Assembly (NCBI GenBank): GCA_021790995.1
Contig: JAJYFA010000028.1
Location: 1-32,194 of the forward strand
DNA length: 32,194 nucleotides
Direction of reading: 5' to 3'
Origin: Acidobacteriota bacterium
GTDB lineage: Bacteria; Acidobacteriota; Terriglobia; Terriglobales; Acidobacteriaceae
Shown here: positions 1 through 6,026 of the stretch, one piece after another
How the letters are laid out: the number at the start of each line of letters is the position of its first letter
Position numbering within the stretch: the stretch's first letter is position 1
The notes under the pieces: model-generated
Seen by the model: only the letters and a program-made list of their open reading frames with translations
Database searches by the model: none
What the model was told of the DNA's origin: nothing
Program-made: the position numbers and the translations under genes

Positions 1-1080
1 TACCAGGCCTGCACAGGCGCCGACTGCCAATACACGCTGCTGACGCAAAAGGTGCTGGTTGCTCCTACCGCCATCGCCCAGGCGCAGGGTTTTGGCTTCA
101 CGCCGCAGAACCCATATAGCGCTGCCTCTGGACAGAGCTACTACACCAACAACGCGGTATCCGGGTATTTCACGCCCTTCCCGCAGTTTGCTGGAGTGGG
201 TTCAGCCACCAGCTTCGTTGGCAATGAGAACTACAACGCATTGCAACTCGTCGCACGGCAGCGGCCGTCGCATGGCTTGAACTGGATGGTGGCTTACACC
301 TGGTCGAAGTCGATCGACGACCTGGGCAGCTTCCGTACCTACGACAATCCGCGTCTGGACCGCGGGCTTTCGGCGGCGGATCAGCCACAGAGCCTGACAG
401 TCACGGCCGTTTACCAGTTGCCGCTCGGCAAAGGACACATGTTCGGCGAGAACCTGCTTTACCGCGCCATCACCAGCGACTGGATGGTTTCCGGTATCGG
501 CACGGCTCGTTCCGGACTGCCGCTTGTCGTCACCGCCAGCGGTTGCGGCGGCTCTGGCATCCTGGGTCAGTGCATGCCGAACCTCGTGCAAGGACAGGCC
601 GGACGCCAGTACAAGATCGGCAAGACGGCCAGCGGACAACCCGTCAGCTTTAACAGCAGCAGCGCCAACTATATCGGCACTGTCAACTACGTCAACCCGA
701 ATGCCTTTACCGTGAACCAGGCCGGCAATCCGATTGGCTCGAAGACCGATGCCTACGGCACGACGGACGGCCAGGCGATCAACGTCGGCGGCGGTCCGGT
801 CGACTACGTCCCCGGTAATACAAGCCGTGTGGCGCCGCTGAACATGTTCGGCCAGAGGGCCATAGACGTGGACATGGCACTGAAACGCACCTTCCCGATT
901 TATCGGGAGTGGAAGCTGGCGCTTGAGGCCGATATGTCGAATATCGCCAACCATGCGACGTACGGCGTACCGAGCTGCAACGTAACCAAGGGCTCGGAAG
1001 CGAACTTCTGCACGATCACGAAGATGGGAGCCGGGTACCAACCCCGTGAGGTGCAGGTCTCCGGCCGCATCAGCTGGTAG
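1..1080 (+). CDS. TonB-dependent receptor, Oar-like (C-terminal part, 5' truncated)
   Basis: The frame is open from the first base, so the gene starts left of the window; 359 residues are visible. The visible part reads as outer-membrane beta-barrel: alternating polar/aromatic strands, phrases such as AYTWSKSIDD and YQLPLGKG that recur in Oar-type receptors of Acidobacteriota, and a terminal aromatic residue (GRISW) as expected for barrel insertion by the BAM machinery. By family knowledge these proteins carry an N-terminal carboxypeptidase-regulatory-like domain and a plug, both off the window. The substrate is unknown; a role in uptake or binding of large glycans or peptides is often assumed for the family. 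A strong terminator follows 27 bp after the stop, so it ends its transcription unit. Confidence 0.85.
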   Translation, partial: YQACTGADCQYTLLTQKVLVAPTAIAQAQGFGFTPQNPYSAASGQSYYTNNAVSGYFTPFPQFAGVGSATSFVGNENYNALQLVARQRPSHGLNWMVAYTWSKSIDDLGSFRTYDNPRLDRGLSAADQPQSLTVTAVYQLPLGKGHMFGENLLYRAITSDWMVSGIGTARSGLPLVVTASGCGGSGILGQCMPNLVQGQAGRQYKIGKTASGQPVSFNSSSANYIGTVNYVNPNAFTVNQAGNPIGSKTDAYGTTDGQAINVGGGPVDYVPGNTSRVAPLNMFGQRAIDVDMALKRTFPIYREWKLALEADMSNIANHATYGVPSCNVTKGSEANFCTITKMGAGYQPREVQVSGRISW

Positions 1081-1106
1081 ATATCAACCTTGTTTCTTCT
1101 AACCAT

Positions 1107-1141
1107 GGTGCTGCTGGTTCGCCGGCAGCACCTTTTGTTTT
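1107..1141 (+). terminator. Intrinsic terminator after the TonB-receptor gene
   Basis: An 11-bp stem (GGTGCTGCTGG with CCGGCAGCACC, one T-G wobble) closes a TTCG tetraloop and is followed directly by TTTTGTTTT. It lies 27 bp after the receptor stop codon and is a textbook Rho-independent terminator. Confidence 0.93.
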
Positions 1142-1277
1142 GGCGGAGTATTGACGTTGTTGCAGATCGACGGGGAATGGCCGGCAAGCACATTGCCGAG
1201 GCAAGATTTCGTTCCAGGTCCGCCGCTTTCAAGGTGACCACCGAGGCACCAGCACCGCAGACTTCGCCCACGCCGCT

Positions 1278-1520
1278 CTACGCGAAAAAATCAACGTGGC
1301 CCGACGATTCCTCTTGCTCTTCGCCGTTCTCCGCATCCAGCATGAGATCGTCCAGCTCGTTCTCTTCCGCGCCGGCGGCTTTTCTGCCATTGCGTTGCCC
1401 CTGGTCATCTCCTGACCGTGCCGAACCTTCGATATCGAAGACTTCCGGCAGGCGGAAATCAGACTGCGCCGCTTTGGACGAGGGCAATGCACGAATTCCG
1501 GGAATGGGAGCAATCCCCAT
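1278..1520 (-). CDS. Small acidic hypothetical protein (80 aa)
   Basis: I do not recognise this protein. The frame begins with ATG preceded by GAGAGG at a spacing of five bases, a credible ribosome binding site. The N-terminal 40 residues are mixed and proline/serine-containing (GIAPIPGIR, FDIEGSARSGDD); the C-terminal 30 are strongly acidic (EENELDD, ENGEEQEE) and end in HVDFFA. There is no signal peptide or membrane segment. The composition is that of a soluble, probably partly disordered protein, not of a random frame in GC-rich DNA, but the overlapping frames on both strands are also open, so the call rests on the RBS and composition. It is transcribed alone, convergent with the TonB-receptor gene. 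Confidence 0.5.
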   Translation of the reverse strand: MGIAPIPGIRALPSSKAAQSDFRLPEVFDIEGSARSGDDQGQRNGRKAAGAEENELDDLMLDAENGEEQEESSGHVDFFA

Positions 1521-1758
1521 CTTCGCCTCTCAGTTTCTGCAGAAATCTATCGGCAGAGAGAGGCAAATCTTTAACCTTCCCGCTCCCTTTTGCGTGATTT
1601 CGATAAAGAATGGCCGCCGAAACCAGCCCACAGCACCACTGAACTTCAGACCGCGAGAGGCAAGGGCAAGCTTTGAACGACTAACTGCGACCTGCAAACT
1701 GAAAGCTGACTGCTGACAGTCCCAAACTTCCTGGCAGCCCTTCACGGGATTGCCTTGC
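1521..1758. other. Intergenic stretch with a degenerate heptamer repeat
   Basis: No convincing gene is seen here. Positions 1685-1719 read as five consecutive 7-bp units beginning CTG (CTGCGAC, CTGCAAA, CTGAAAG, CTGACTG, CTGACAG). The stretch separates the divergent small acidic gene and cyaY, so it must hold promoters for both. Only a -10-like box for cyaY could be picked out. Confidence 0.5.
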
Positions 1759-1764
1759 TACACT
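1759..1764 (+). promoter_or_regulatory. Probable -10 box of cyaY
   Basis: TACACT ends seven bases before the ATG at 1771, which would place the transcription start on or next to the start codon and make the mRNA leaderless. No Shine-Dalgarno sequence precedes this ATG, which fits. I found no convincing -35 box at normal spacing. Confidence 0.4.
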
Positions 1765-1770
1765 GTCTCC

Positions 1771-2109
1771 ATGCAAAACGAGCAGGATTTTCGGCGCGCG
1801 GCAGAAGCGGCGCTCGACGACCTCAAGCGGCAACTGATTGCGCGCGAGGAAGACGGGCAGGCGGACTTCGAGGTCGAAGAGCAGGGCGGCGTTCTCAACG
1901 TCCTCTTTGAGGATCCTGGCGCACGATTCGTCATTACGCCCAACACGCCGGCGCGGCAGATCTGGATCTCCGCGCTCTCGACCAGTTTCAAGCTCGACTG
2001 GGATTCGAGGCTCGAAGCGTTCATTCTGCTCCGCACTGGGGAAACGCTCGCAGTTCTTCTCGATCGCCTGATCGGCGAGCAGCACGCTCCGGGCGCGAGC
2101 CGCCTCTGA
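1771..2109 (+). CDS. cyaY: Frataxin-like iron donor protein CyaY
   Basis: The 112-residue product has the length and order of bacterial frataxin: an N-terminal helix with acidic residues (FRRAAEAALDDLKRQL, then EEDGQADFEVEEQ), the GGVLNVLFE strand, the PARQIWIS strand with its conserved tryptophan, and the C-terminal helix TGETLAVLLDRLI. In the known family CyaY binds iron through the acidic first helix and interacts with the IscS-IscU complex to modulate Fe-S cluster assembly in the cytoplasm. The ATG at 1771 is chosen because the frataxin fold begins directly after it; the frame extends a little upstream without adding a conserved part. It lies upstream of xdhC on the same strand. An IscU/NifU-like scaffold gene lies about 1 kb further on, on the other strand, so two Fe-S assembly factors are close neighbours. 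Confidence 0.82.
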   Translation: MQNEQDFRRAAEAALDDLKRQLIAREEDGQADFEVEEQGGVLNVLFEDPGARFVITPNTPARQIWISALSTSFKLDWDSRLEAFILLRTGETLAVLLDRLIGEQHAPGASRL

Positions 2110-2114
2110 CTGCG

Positions 2115-2162
2115 CACTTTCCTGCTTTCTCATTCTGCTGCTTCCCCGCTCTCGCACTTTCC
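2115..2162. repeat. Degenerate 8-bp tandem repeat, six units
   Basis: Six octamers follow one another without gaps: CACTTTCC, TGCTTTCT, CATTCTGC, TGCTTCCC, CGCTCTCG, CACTTTCC. The first and last are identical. The repeat fills most of the gap between cyaY and the xdhC promoter. Confidence 0.65.
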
Positions 2163-2171
2163 ATTACCGGT

Positions 2172-2200
2172 TTGACTTCATTTCCTCACGCTTCAATAAT
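2172..2200 (+). promoter_or_regulatory. Sigma-70-type promoter of xdhC
   Basis: TTGACT (2172-2177) and AATAAT (2195-2200) are separated by 17 bp. The ATG of xdhC follows eight bases after the -10 box, so the predicted transcript starts at or just before the start codon. xdhC therefore appears to have its own promoter, separate from cyaY. Confidence 0.62.
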
Positions 2201-2208
2201 CGGAGTTG

Positions 2209-3075
2209 ATGAACATCTACGAAGAGATCGTGAAGCTGCAGCGCGAGGGCCGGCGCGGCGCGGTGGCTACCATTGTGAACTCACGCGGGTCGATTCCTTC
2301 GTTTCAAAGCGCCAAGATGCTGGTCCGCGACGATGGATCCATCTCCGGCACCATTGGTGGAGGCTGCGTGGAGGCTGAGGTCTGGCAGGCGGCGCGCGAG
2401 GTGATGACGCAGGAAAAGCCGCGCACGGTTCGATTCGATCTGAACCAGAACCCAAAAGACGACACGGGGCTGGTCTGCGGCGGCACGCTGGAGATCTTCA
2501 TTGAGCCGGTGCTGCCCACGTCGCTGCTTTACATCTTCGGAGCGGGGCATGTGGCTCTGGAGCTCTTCAAGGCCGCGCGCAACCTTGGTTTCGACTGCAT
2601 TGTTGCGGATGACCGCGACACCTACGCCAACGCCGAGCGGTTCCCGGGCGCTGCGCAGATTGTGGCGCGCGACTTCGACGAAGCGTTCAAGGAGCTTGCT
2701 CCCACGGAGTCGTCGTATATCGTCATCGCCACGCGCGGCCACCGCGACGACATGCGTGTTCTACGCTGGGCCGTGCAAACTCCAGCACACTATATCGGGA
2801 TGATTGGCTCTAAGCGCAAGGTCATTACGATCTTTCGCGAGCTGACGCGCGAGGGACTGAAGCCAGAACTCTTCAATCGCGTGCATTCTCCCGTCGGCCT
2901 CGACATCGGCGCCGTGACGCCCGAGGAGATCGCTGTCTCCATCGCCGCCGAGTTGATTGCGGTGCGCCGCCACTCCAAGCGCGCAGTACCGCATATGAGC
3001 TGGTTCCAGAGCGGCGAACCCGGCGATGAGGCAGTGGCGGCAACCGCGCAGGACGAGACACCAAAGAAGGGCTGA
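2209..3075 (+). CDS. xdhC: XdhC family protein (molybdenum cofactor maturation)
   Basis: The 288-residue protein has the two-part XdhC architecture. The N-terminal XdhC/CoxI domain carries GTIGGGCVEAEV (Cys53) and GLVCGG (Cys90); the C-terminal Rossmann domain carries IFGAGHVA (about 110-116) and IGMIGSKRK. Family members bind molybdopterin cofactor, protect and help sulfurate it, and hand it to xanthine-dehydrogenase-type apoenzymes in the cytoplasm before folding or export. The ATG at 2209 is preferred to the TTG one codon earlier; GGAG lies only three bases ahead, or the mRNA is leaderless. The gene converges on the end of the 3154-9277 molybdoenzyme operon, which supplies the obvious client. 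The two share the neighbourhood but not the transcript, so XdhC can be expressed independently. Confidence 0.9.
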   Translation: MNIYEEIVKLQREGRRGAVATIVNSRGSIPSFQSAKMLVRDDGSISGTIGGGCVEAEVWQAAREVMTQEKPRTVRFDLNQNPKDDTGLVCGGTLEIFIEPVLPTSLLYIFGAGHVALELFKAARNLGFDCIVADDRDTYANAERFPGAAQIVARDFDEAFKELAPTESSYIVIATRGHRDDMRVLRWAVQTPAHYIGMIGSKRKVITIFRELTREGLKPELFNRVHSPVGLDIGAVTPEEIAVSIAAELIAVRRHSKRAVPHMSWFQSGEPGDEAVAATAQDETPKKG

Positions 3076-3153
3076 AGCGCGTTGATTTTTGCCTGTCCTG
3101 CGGCATGGTTCAGGCCGCACCCCTTCAAGGCGCCGGCCTGTCTGCGAATCTCT

Positions 3154-3519
3154 TCAATCTTCTGGGGCGGTCTGGCGCAGGACGGCTTGGAGCGCATCCA
3201 TCGCAAGGTGGCTGGCGTGCGAAGAGGCCGGCGGCAATCCGCCCACTGCGCGCAGCAGATCTTCGCGCGTAAGCTTGCGCGCTTCTACCAGGCTTTTGCC
3301 GCGCACCAGCTCGGTCAGCGCCGAGCCGCAGGCCATTGCGGCTACGCAACCTTTGGCGCGAAAGCCAATCTCCGCGATGCGGCCGCCGACGCGCTTGATG
3401 GTGAGTTCGAGAACGTCTCCGCAGGCGGGATTTTCGACGCGCGCCCTGGCGTCTGCGCCGTCGATAACACCCGCGTTGCGCGGATGTTCGAAATGGTCGA
3501 GAACCTCTGCGGAATACAT
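3154..3519 (-). CDS. IscU/NifU-type Fe-S scaffold protein lacking the third cysteine
   Basis: The 121-residue protein aligns by eye with the IscU/NifU N-terminal domain: the start MYSAEVLDHFEHPRN, the first ligand motif NPACGD (Cys33, Asp35), the second FRAKGC (Cys58) and the region LPPASSHAS, where IscU normally has LPP...HCS. The expected third cysteine is Ala102, while an additional cysteine is present at 64 (AMACGSAL). Canonical IscU uses three cysteines plus the Asp to assemble [2Fe-2S]/[4Fe-4S] clusters in the cytoplasm. This protein could use Cys33, Cys58 and Cys64, could act as a carrier, or could have another role. It is the last gene of the molybdoenzyme operon, whose products need at least two, perhaps three, Fe-S clusters, which suggests a dedicated assembly factor. 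The 107-bp gap before it could hold its own promoter. Confidence 0.8.
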   Translation of the reverse strand: MYSAEVLDHFEHPRNAGVIDGADARARVENPACGDVLELTIKRVGGRIAEIGFRAKGCVAAMACGSALTELVRGKSLVEARKLTREDLLRAVGGLPPASSHASHLAMDALQAVLRQTAPED

Positions 3520-3626
3520 ACGCTGGACGCCCCGGCAAACACGCCATTTACGTCAAGAGATGGCACGAACCACCGATCGCTTTGCCCAGCTCGCATCATG
3601 GATGCCATCGAGCCTGGAGACCAGGG

Positions 3627-4025
3627 CTACTGCTTGCGTGTATCGAGAATCTCGGTGAGCAGGAACAGATCGGCGAGCAGAGCACGGAGATGGATGGACG
3701 CATTCAGCGTGTCGACGAGCTGCGAACCGATGACCGGGGAGGTGAGAACCAGATCCATCGCCGCCAGCGCGGATTCGGCGTCGCGCCGGAGGACGGCGAA
3801 GAACGCGTCGCACTTTTCCGCGGGAGCCAGCTGCTCCTCGCGGAGAACATCGGCGCCATTCCGGGCGAGGTTGCGTATCGCCTCGACGGAGCGCATCAAA
3901 CGCTCTCTTAACCCGCTGCCTTCGTCTGTCGGCACGCCACGAGCGGCAAAGGAGAGAGTGAACTCGTAGCAATCTTCAATGATTTCGCACTGCTTCTGAA
4001 TTTCAGTCGCCATCGCTTGCGGCAT
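3627..4025 (-). CDS. Hypothetical helical protein in molybdoenzyme operon
   Basis: I do not recognise this 132-residue protein. It is almost wholly helical in appearance, with amphipathic stretches such as LRERLMRSVEAIRNLARNG and SIHLRALLADLFLLTEIL, no signal peptide, no membrane segment and two cysteines (residues 13 and 19 in CEIIEDC) plus one further on (EKCDAF). The chosen ATG overlaps the cytochrome b gene by 23 bp; an in-frame ATG at 4013 (MATEIQKQ) is an equally good start. Neither has a clean Shine-Dalgarno site, so translation is probably coupled to the upstream gene. Its position between a respiratory cytochrome b and an Fe-S scaffold suggests an assembly or accessory role, but nothing in the sequence proves it. 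Confidence 0.7.
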   Translation of the reverse strand: MPQAMATEIQKQCEIIEDCYEFTLSFAARGVPTDEGSGLRERLMRSVEAIRNLARNGADVLREEQLAPAEKCDAFFAVLRRDAESALAAMDLVLTSPVIGSQLVDTLNASIHLRALLADLFLLTEILDTRKQ

Positions 4026-4869
4026 AACCCTGCTCTGTCTGGGAGTCCGCTGGCGCCTTCACGGCCCATCTCCCGGTGTCATGTTCCTCAAGATAAAAGT
4101 CGCGGCTCATCCAGCCGAAGATCATCGATTTGGTGATGGGGAATTTTTCTGGCCGCACGCCCATGTAAATGTGCACCATGACGAGCGCGATCAGGCCCAC
4201 GCCGGCGAGGCCGTGCAGCACATACATCAGCCCCCAGGTCATATCACTGAAGAGATACGGATTGCGCGTGAAGATGCCAGTTGGCACGCGCTTCATCATG
4301 AACAGGCCAGTGGCGATCACGGCCAGGCCGCTCAACAGAATCACGCCGTGGTAGAGCTTGTTTTCGAGCGGGTACTTCGCGAATCGGGCCGGCGGCGGAG
4401 CAGCTTTACCGAAGAAACGGCGCACACGGTTCATGGCATCGCGCCGGTCGATCCGATCGGGCCAGATCGACCAGAAATCCATGAAGAACGTGGCGTGGAC
4501 GATATGGAAGAGAATCGACGCCGTGAGCACCAGGCCCGCAATCCAGTGATAGAGAACCCAGTTGAAGTGAACGCCGGCCTTGGGCAGAAACGCCGTAAAG
4601 AGCAGCGTGAGCATGGCCGCCGCCATAATCCAGTGGAACATGCGCGCGGCAAGCGAGTGGCGCTGCACGCGCTCTGGAACCGCAGCGGCAGCGGCCTCGG
4701 CCCTGCGCTCTGCGAAGCGCTTGGCCGGTTTGACAATGGCGAGGTAAAGCGAATGCGCGATCATGAAGCTCAGGCCCGCGATCAATGCAATCCACATCAG
4801 GCCCCAGGCGATATGGATCGGAACCTTCTGGCCCCACGGACTTGTCGCCCACTGAATTAACTGCGGCAT
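4003..4869 (-). CDS. Membrane cytochrome b subunit (formate-dehydrogenase gamma / FdnI-like)
   Basis: The 288-residue protein has about five membrane segments: IAWGLMWIALIAGLSFMIAHSL near the N terminus, then a charged cytoplasmic-type linker, then helices around MFHWIMAAAMLTLLF, HWIAGLVLTASILFHIVHATFF, LYHGVILLSGLAVIATGLF and the segment ending VHIYMGV. Histidines in MFHW, YHW, FHIVH, YHG, LHG and VHIY are candidates for haem b ligands, as in the di-haem cytochrome b of formate dehydrogenase-N and hydrogenase 1. That family takes electrons from a periplasmic partner and reduces (mena)quinone. AGGAGG lies five bases before the ATG, and the start overlaps the end of the FAD-subunit gene by 13 bp, so it is an integral operon member. 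The natural reading is that it anchors the molybdo-flavoenzyme to the respiratory chain. Confidence 0.85.
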   Translation of the reverse strand: MPQLIQWATSPWGQKVPIHIAWGLMWIALIAGLSFMIAHSLYLAIVKPAKRFAERRAEAAAAAVPERVQRHSLAARMFHWIMAAAMLTLLFTAFLPKAGVHFNWVLYHWIAGLVLTASILFHIVHATFFMDFWSIWPDRIDRRDAMNRVRRFFGKAAPPPARFAKYPLENKLYHGVILLSGLAVIATGLFMMKRVPTGIFTRNPYLFSDMTWGLMYVLHGLAGVGLIALVMVHIYMGVRPEKFPITKSMIFGWMSRDFYLEEHDTGRWAVKAPADSQTEQGYAASDGD

Positions 4870-5918
4870 GTGGCCTCCTGTGCGCCAGCGCTCATGGCAA
4901 GCGCGCCGTTCGTCTCCGGTTGCGCGACGCCTGCGATCGCGCGCTTGACCAGGTTGCGCATGAGCGGAATCTTGTAAGCGTTGAATTGCAGCGGCACCGC
5001 TCCCTGAACAGCGAGCTTGCCTGCCATCTCGCCCGTGTCGGGATCGGCCGGGCGGCCGCGCACCGCGGCTTCCACGGCCTTCAAGCGCATGGGACGCGGG
5101 GAGACTGCATTGACGGCGATGCGGATCTGGTCGATGTTGCCGCCGCTCAATCTAATCGCCGAGGCGACGTTCACCAGCGGAAAATCCCACACGTTGCGGT
5201 CGCGCACTTTTTCGAAATAAAACTTTGCGCCGGCCCAGGTGGAAGGGATGCGGATCGCGGTGAGCAGGTCGCCCGGCTGGAGGACGTTGATGTGCGTGAT
5301 GTCGTCTTCAGGGCCGACAAAGAAATCTTCAGCATCGATCACACGCTCGCCTTTTGGCGTCTGGACGACGAACTTCGCATCGAGCACGATGAGCGCAGGG
5401 ACGGAATCCGACGGGTGCACGGCCACGCAGCGGTTGCCACCGAAGATGGCGTGTTCGCGGTTGCGGCCGACGGGCGTGTCGGCAAAGCAGAGATTTCCGC
5501 TGGCGCGATAGCAGGGCCATCCGCTGCGATAGTACCAGCAGCGCACATCCTGCGAGACGTTGCCGCCGAGCGTGCCCTGATTGCGAATCTGCGGCGAGGC
5601 AACGAGCGAGACAGCCTGCGCGAGGATGCCGTAGTTCTTCTGAATCTGAGGATGGTTCGCGATCTCGGTGAGCGTGGTCGTGGCGCCGATTTCGACGCCA
5701 TCACTGGTCACGCGAACACCTTTCAGTTCGTCGACGCCGCTGAGGTCAACCAGCACCCTGGGCTTCTTGATGCGGTCCTTGAGCCAGTCGAGGCTATCCA
5801 TTCCGCCGGCCATCACCCAGGCGCCGGCGCCGTGCTGCTCCATTAGCTTTTGCGCGTCCGCGGCAGAGGCCGGCTGCAACAGGTCAAAGGCCGGCATGAC
5901 ATCTCGTATGACCGCCAT
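4857..5918 (-). CDS. FAD subunit of xanthine-dehydrogenase-family enzyme, with extra [4Fe-4S]-type cysteines
   Basis: The 353-residue protein has the FAD-binding type-2 domain of molybdo-flavoenzymes: AGGMDSLDWL (about 37-46), where the FAD pyrophosphate loop lies, and NQGTLGGN (113-120), followed by the C-terminal CO-dehydrogenase-flavoprotein-type domain. Four cysteines at 127, 136, 144 and 164 sit in a loop after GGNVSQD. PaoB and the 4-hydroxybenzoyl-CoA reductase beta subunit bind an additional [4Fe-4S] cluster through four cysteines in the equivalent loop, so a cluster is likely here. The ATG at 5918 is chosen over a start 29 codons upstream: it has GGAG seven bases ahead and begins where the domain begins, and the upstream DNA is a tandem repeat. 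No signal peptide is seen; export would be by hitch-hiking with the Tat-bearing subunit. Confidence 0.9.
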   Translation of the reverse strand: MAVIRDVMPAFDLLQPASAADAQKLMEQHGAGAWVMAGGMDSLDWLKDRIKKPRVLVDLSGVDELKGVRVTSDGVEIGATTTLTEIANHPQIQKNYGILAQAVSLVASPQIRNQGTLGGNVSQDVRCWYYRSGWPCYRASGNLCFADTPVGRNREHAIFGGNRCVAVHPSDSVPALIVLDAKFVVQTPKGERVIDAEDFFVGPEDDITHINVLQPGDLLTAIRIPSTWAGAKFYFEKVRDRNVWDFPLVNVASAIRLSGGNIDQIRIAVNAVSPRPMRLKAVEAAVRGRPADPDTGEMAGKLAVQGAVPLQFNAYKIPLMRNLVKRAIAGVAQPETNGALAMSAGAQEATCRS

Positions 5919-5935
5919 GGTTTGCTCCGAGTTCA

Positions 5936-6005
5936 GTGGTTTGTCGTAAATGGTTCGTGGCAAGTGGCCGGTGGCCGGATTCCAGTTGTCTGTATCACGA
6001 TCCAC
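5936..6005. repeat. Degenerate 7-bp tandem repeat, about ten units
   Basis: Ten heptamers run without gaps through the spacer between the large- and FAD-subunit genes: GTGGTTT, GTCGTAA, ATGGTTC, GTGGCAA, GTGGCCG, GTGGCCG, GATTCCA, GTTGTCT, GTATCAC, GATCCAC. Two adjacent units are identical and the rest diverge from a GTGGCCG-like consensus. On the minus strand, where the operon is transcribed, the repeat lies in the mRNA between the two cistrons. Confidence 0.68.
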
Positions 6006-6026
6006 CAGCCGCTCATCGCTGATTCC

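Noticed and set aside
202..1041. Long open frame antisense to the TonB-receptor gene (minus strand).
   Set aside because: It mirrors a strongly recognisable coding frame, has no RBS and a composition (Arg/His/Val rich) typical of antisense frames in GC-rich DNA.
1090..1716. 208-codon plus-strand frame after the TonB receptor.
   Set aside because: It runs straight through the intrinsic terminator and the heptamer repeat, is serine/arginine rich without domains, and overlaps the better-supported minus-strand small gene.
3099..3125. TGCGGC/GCCGCA inverted repeat between the convergent xdhC and scaffold genes.
   Set aside because: A short stem with a nine-base loop and no T-run on either strand; too weak to call a terminator.
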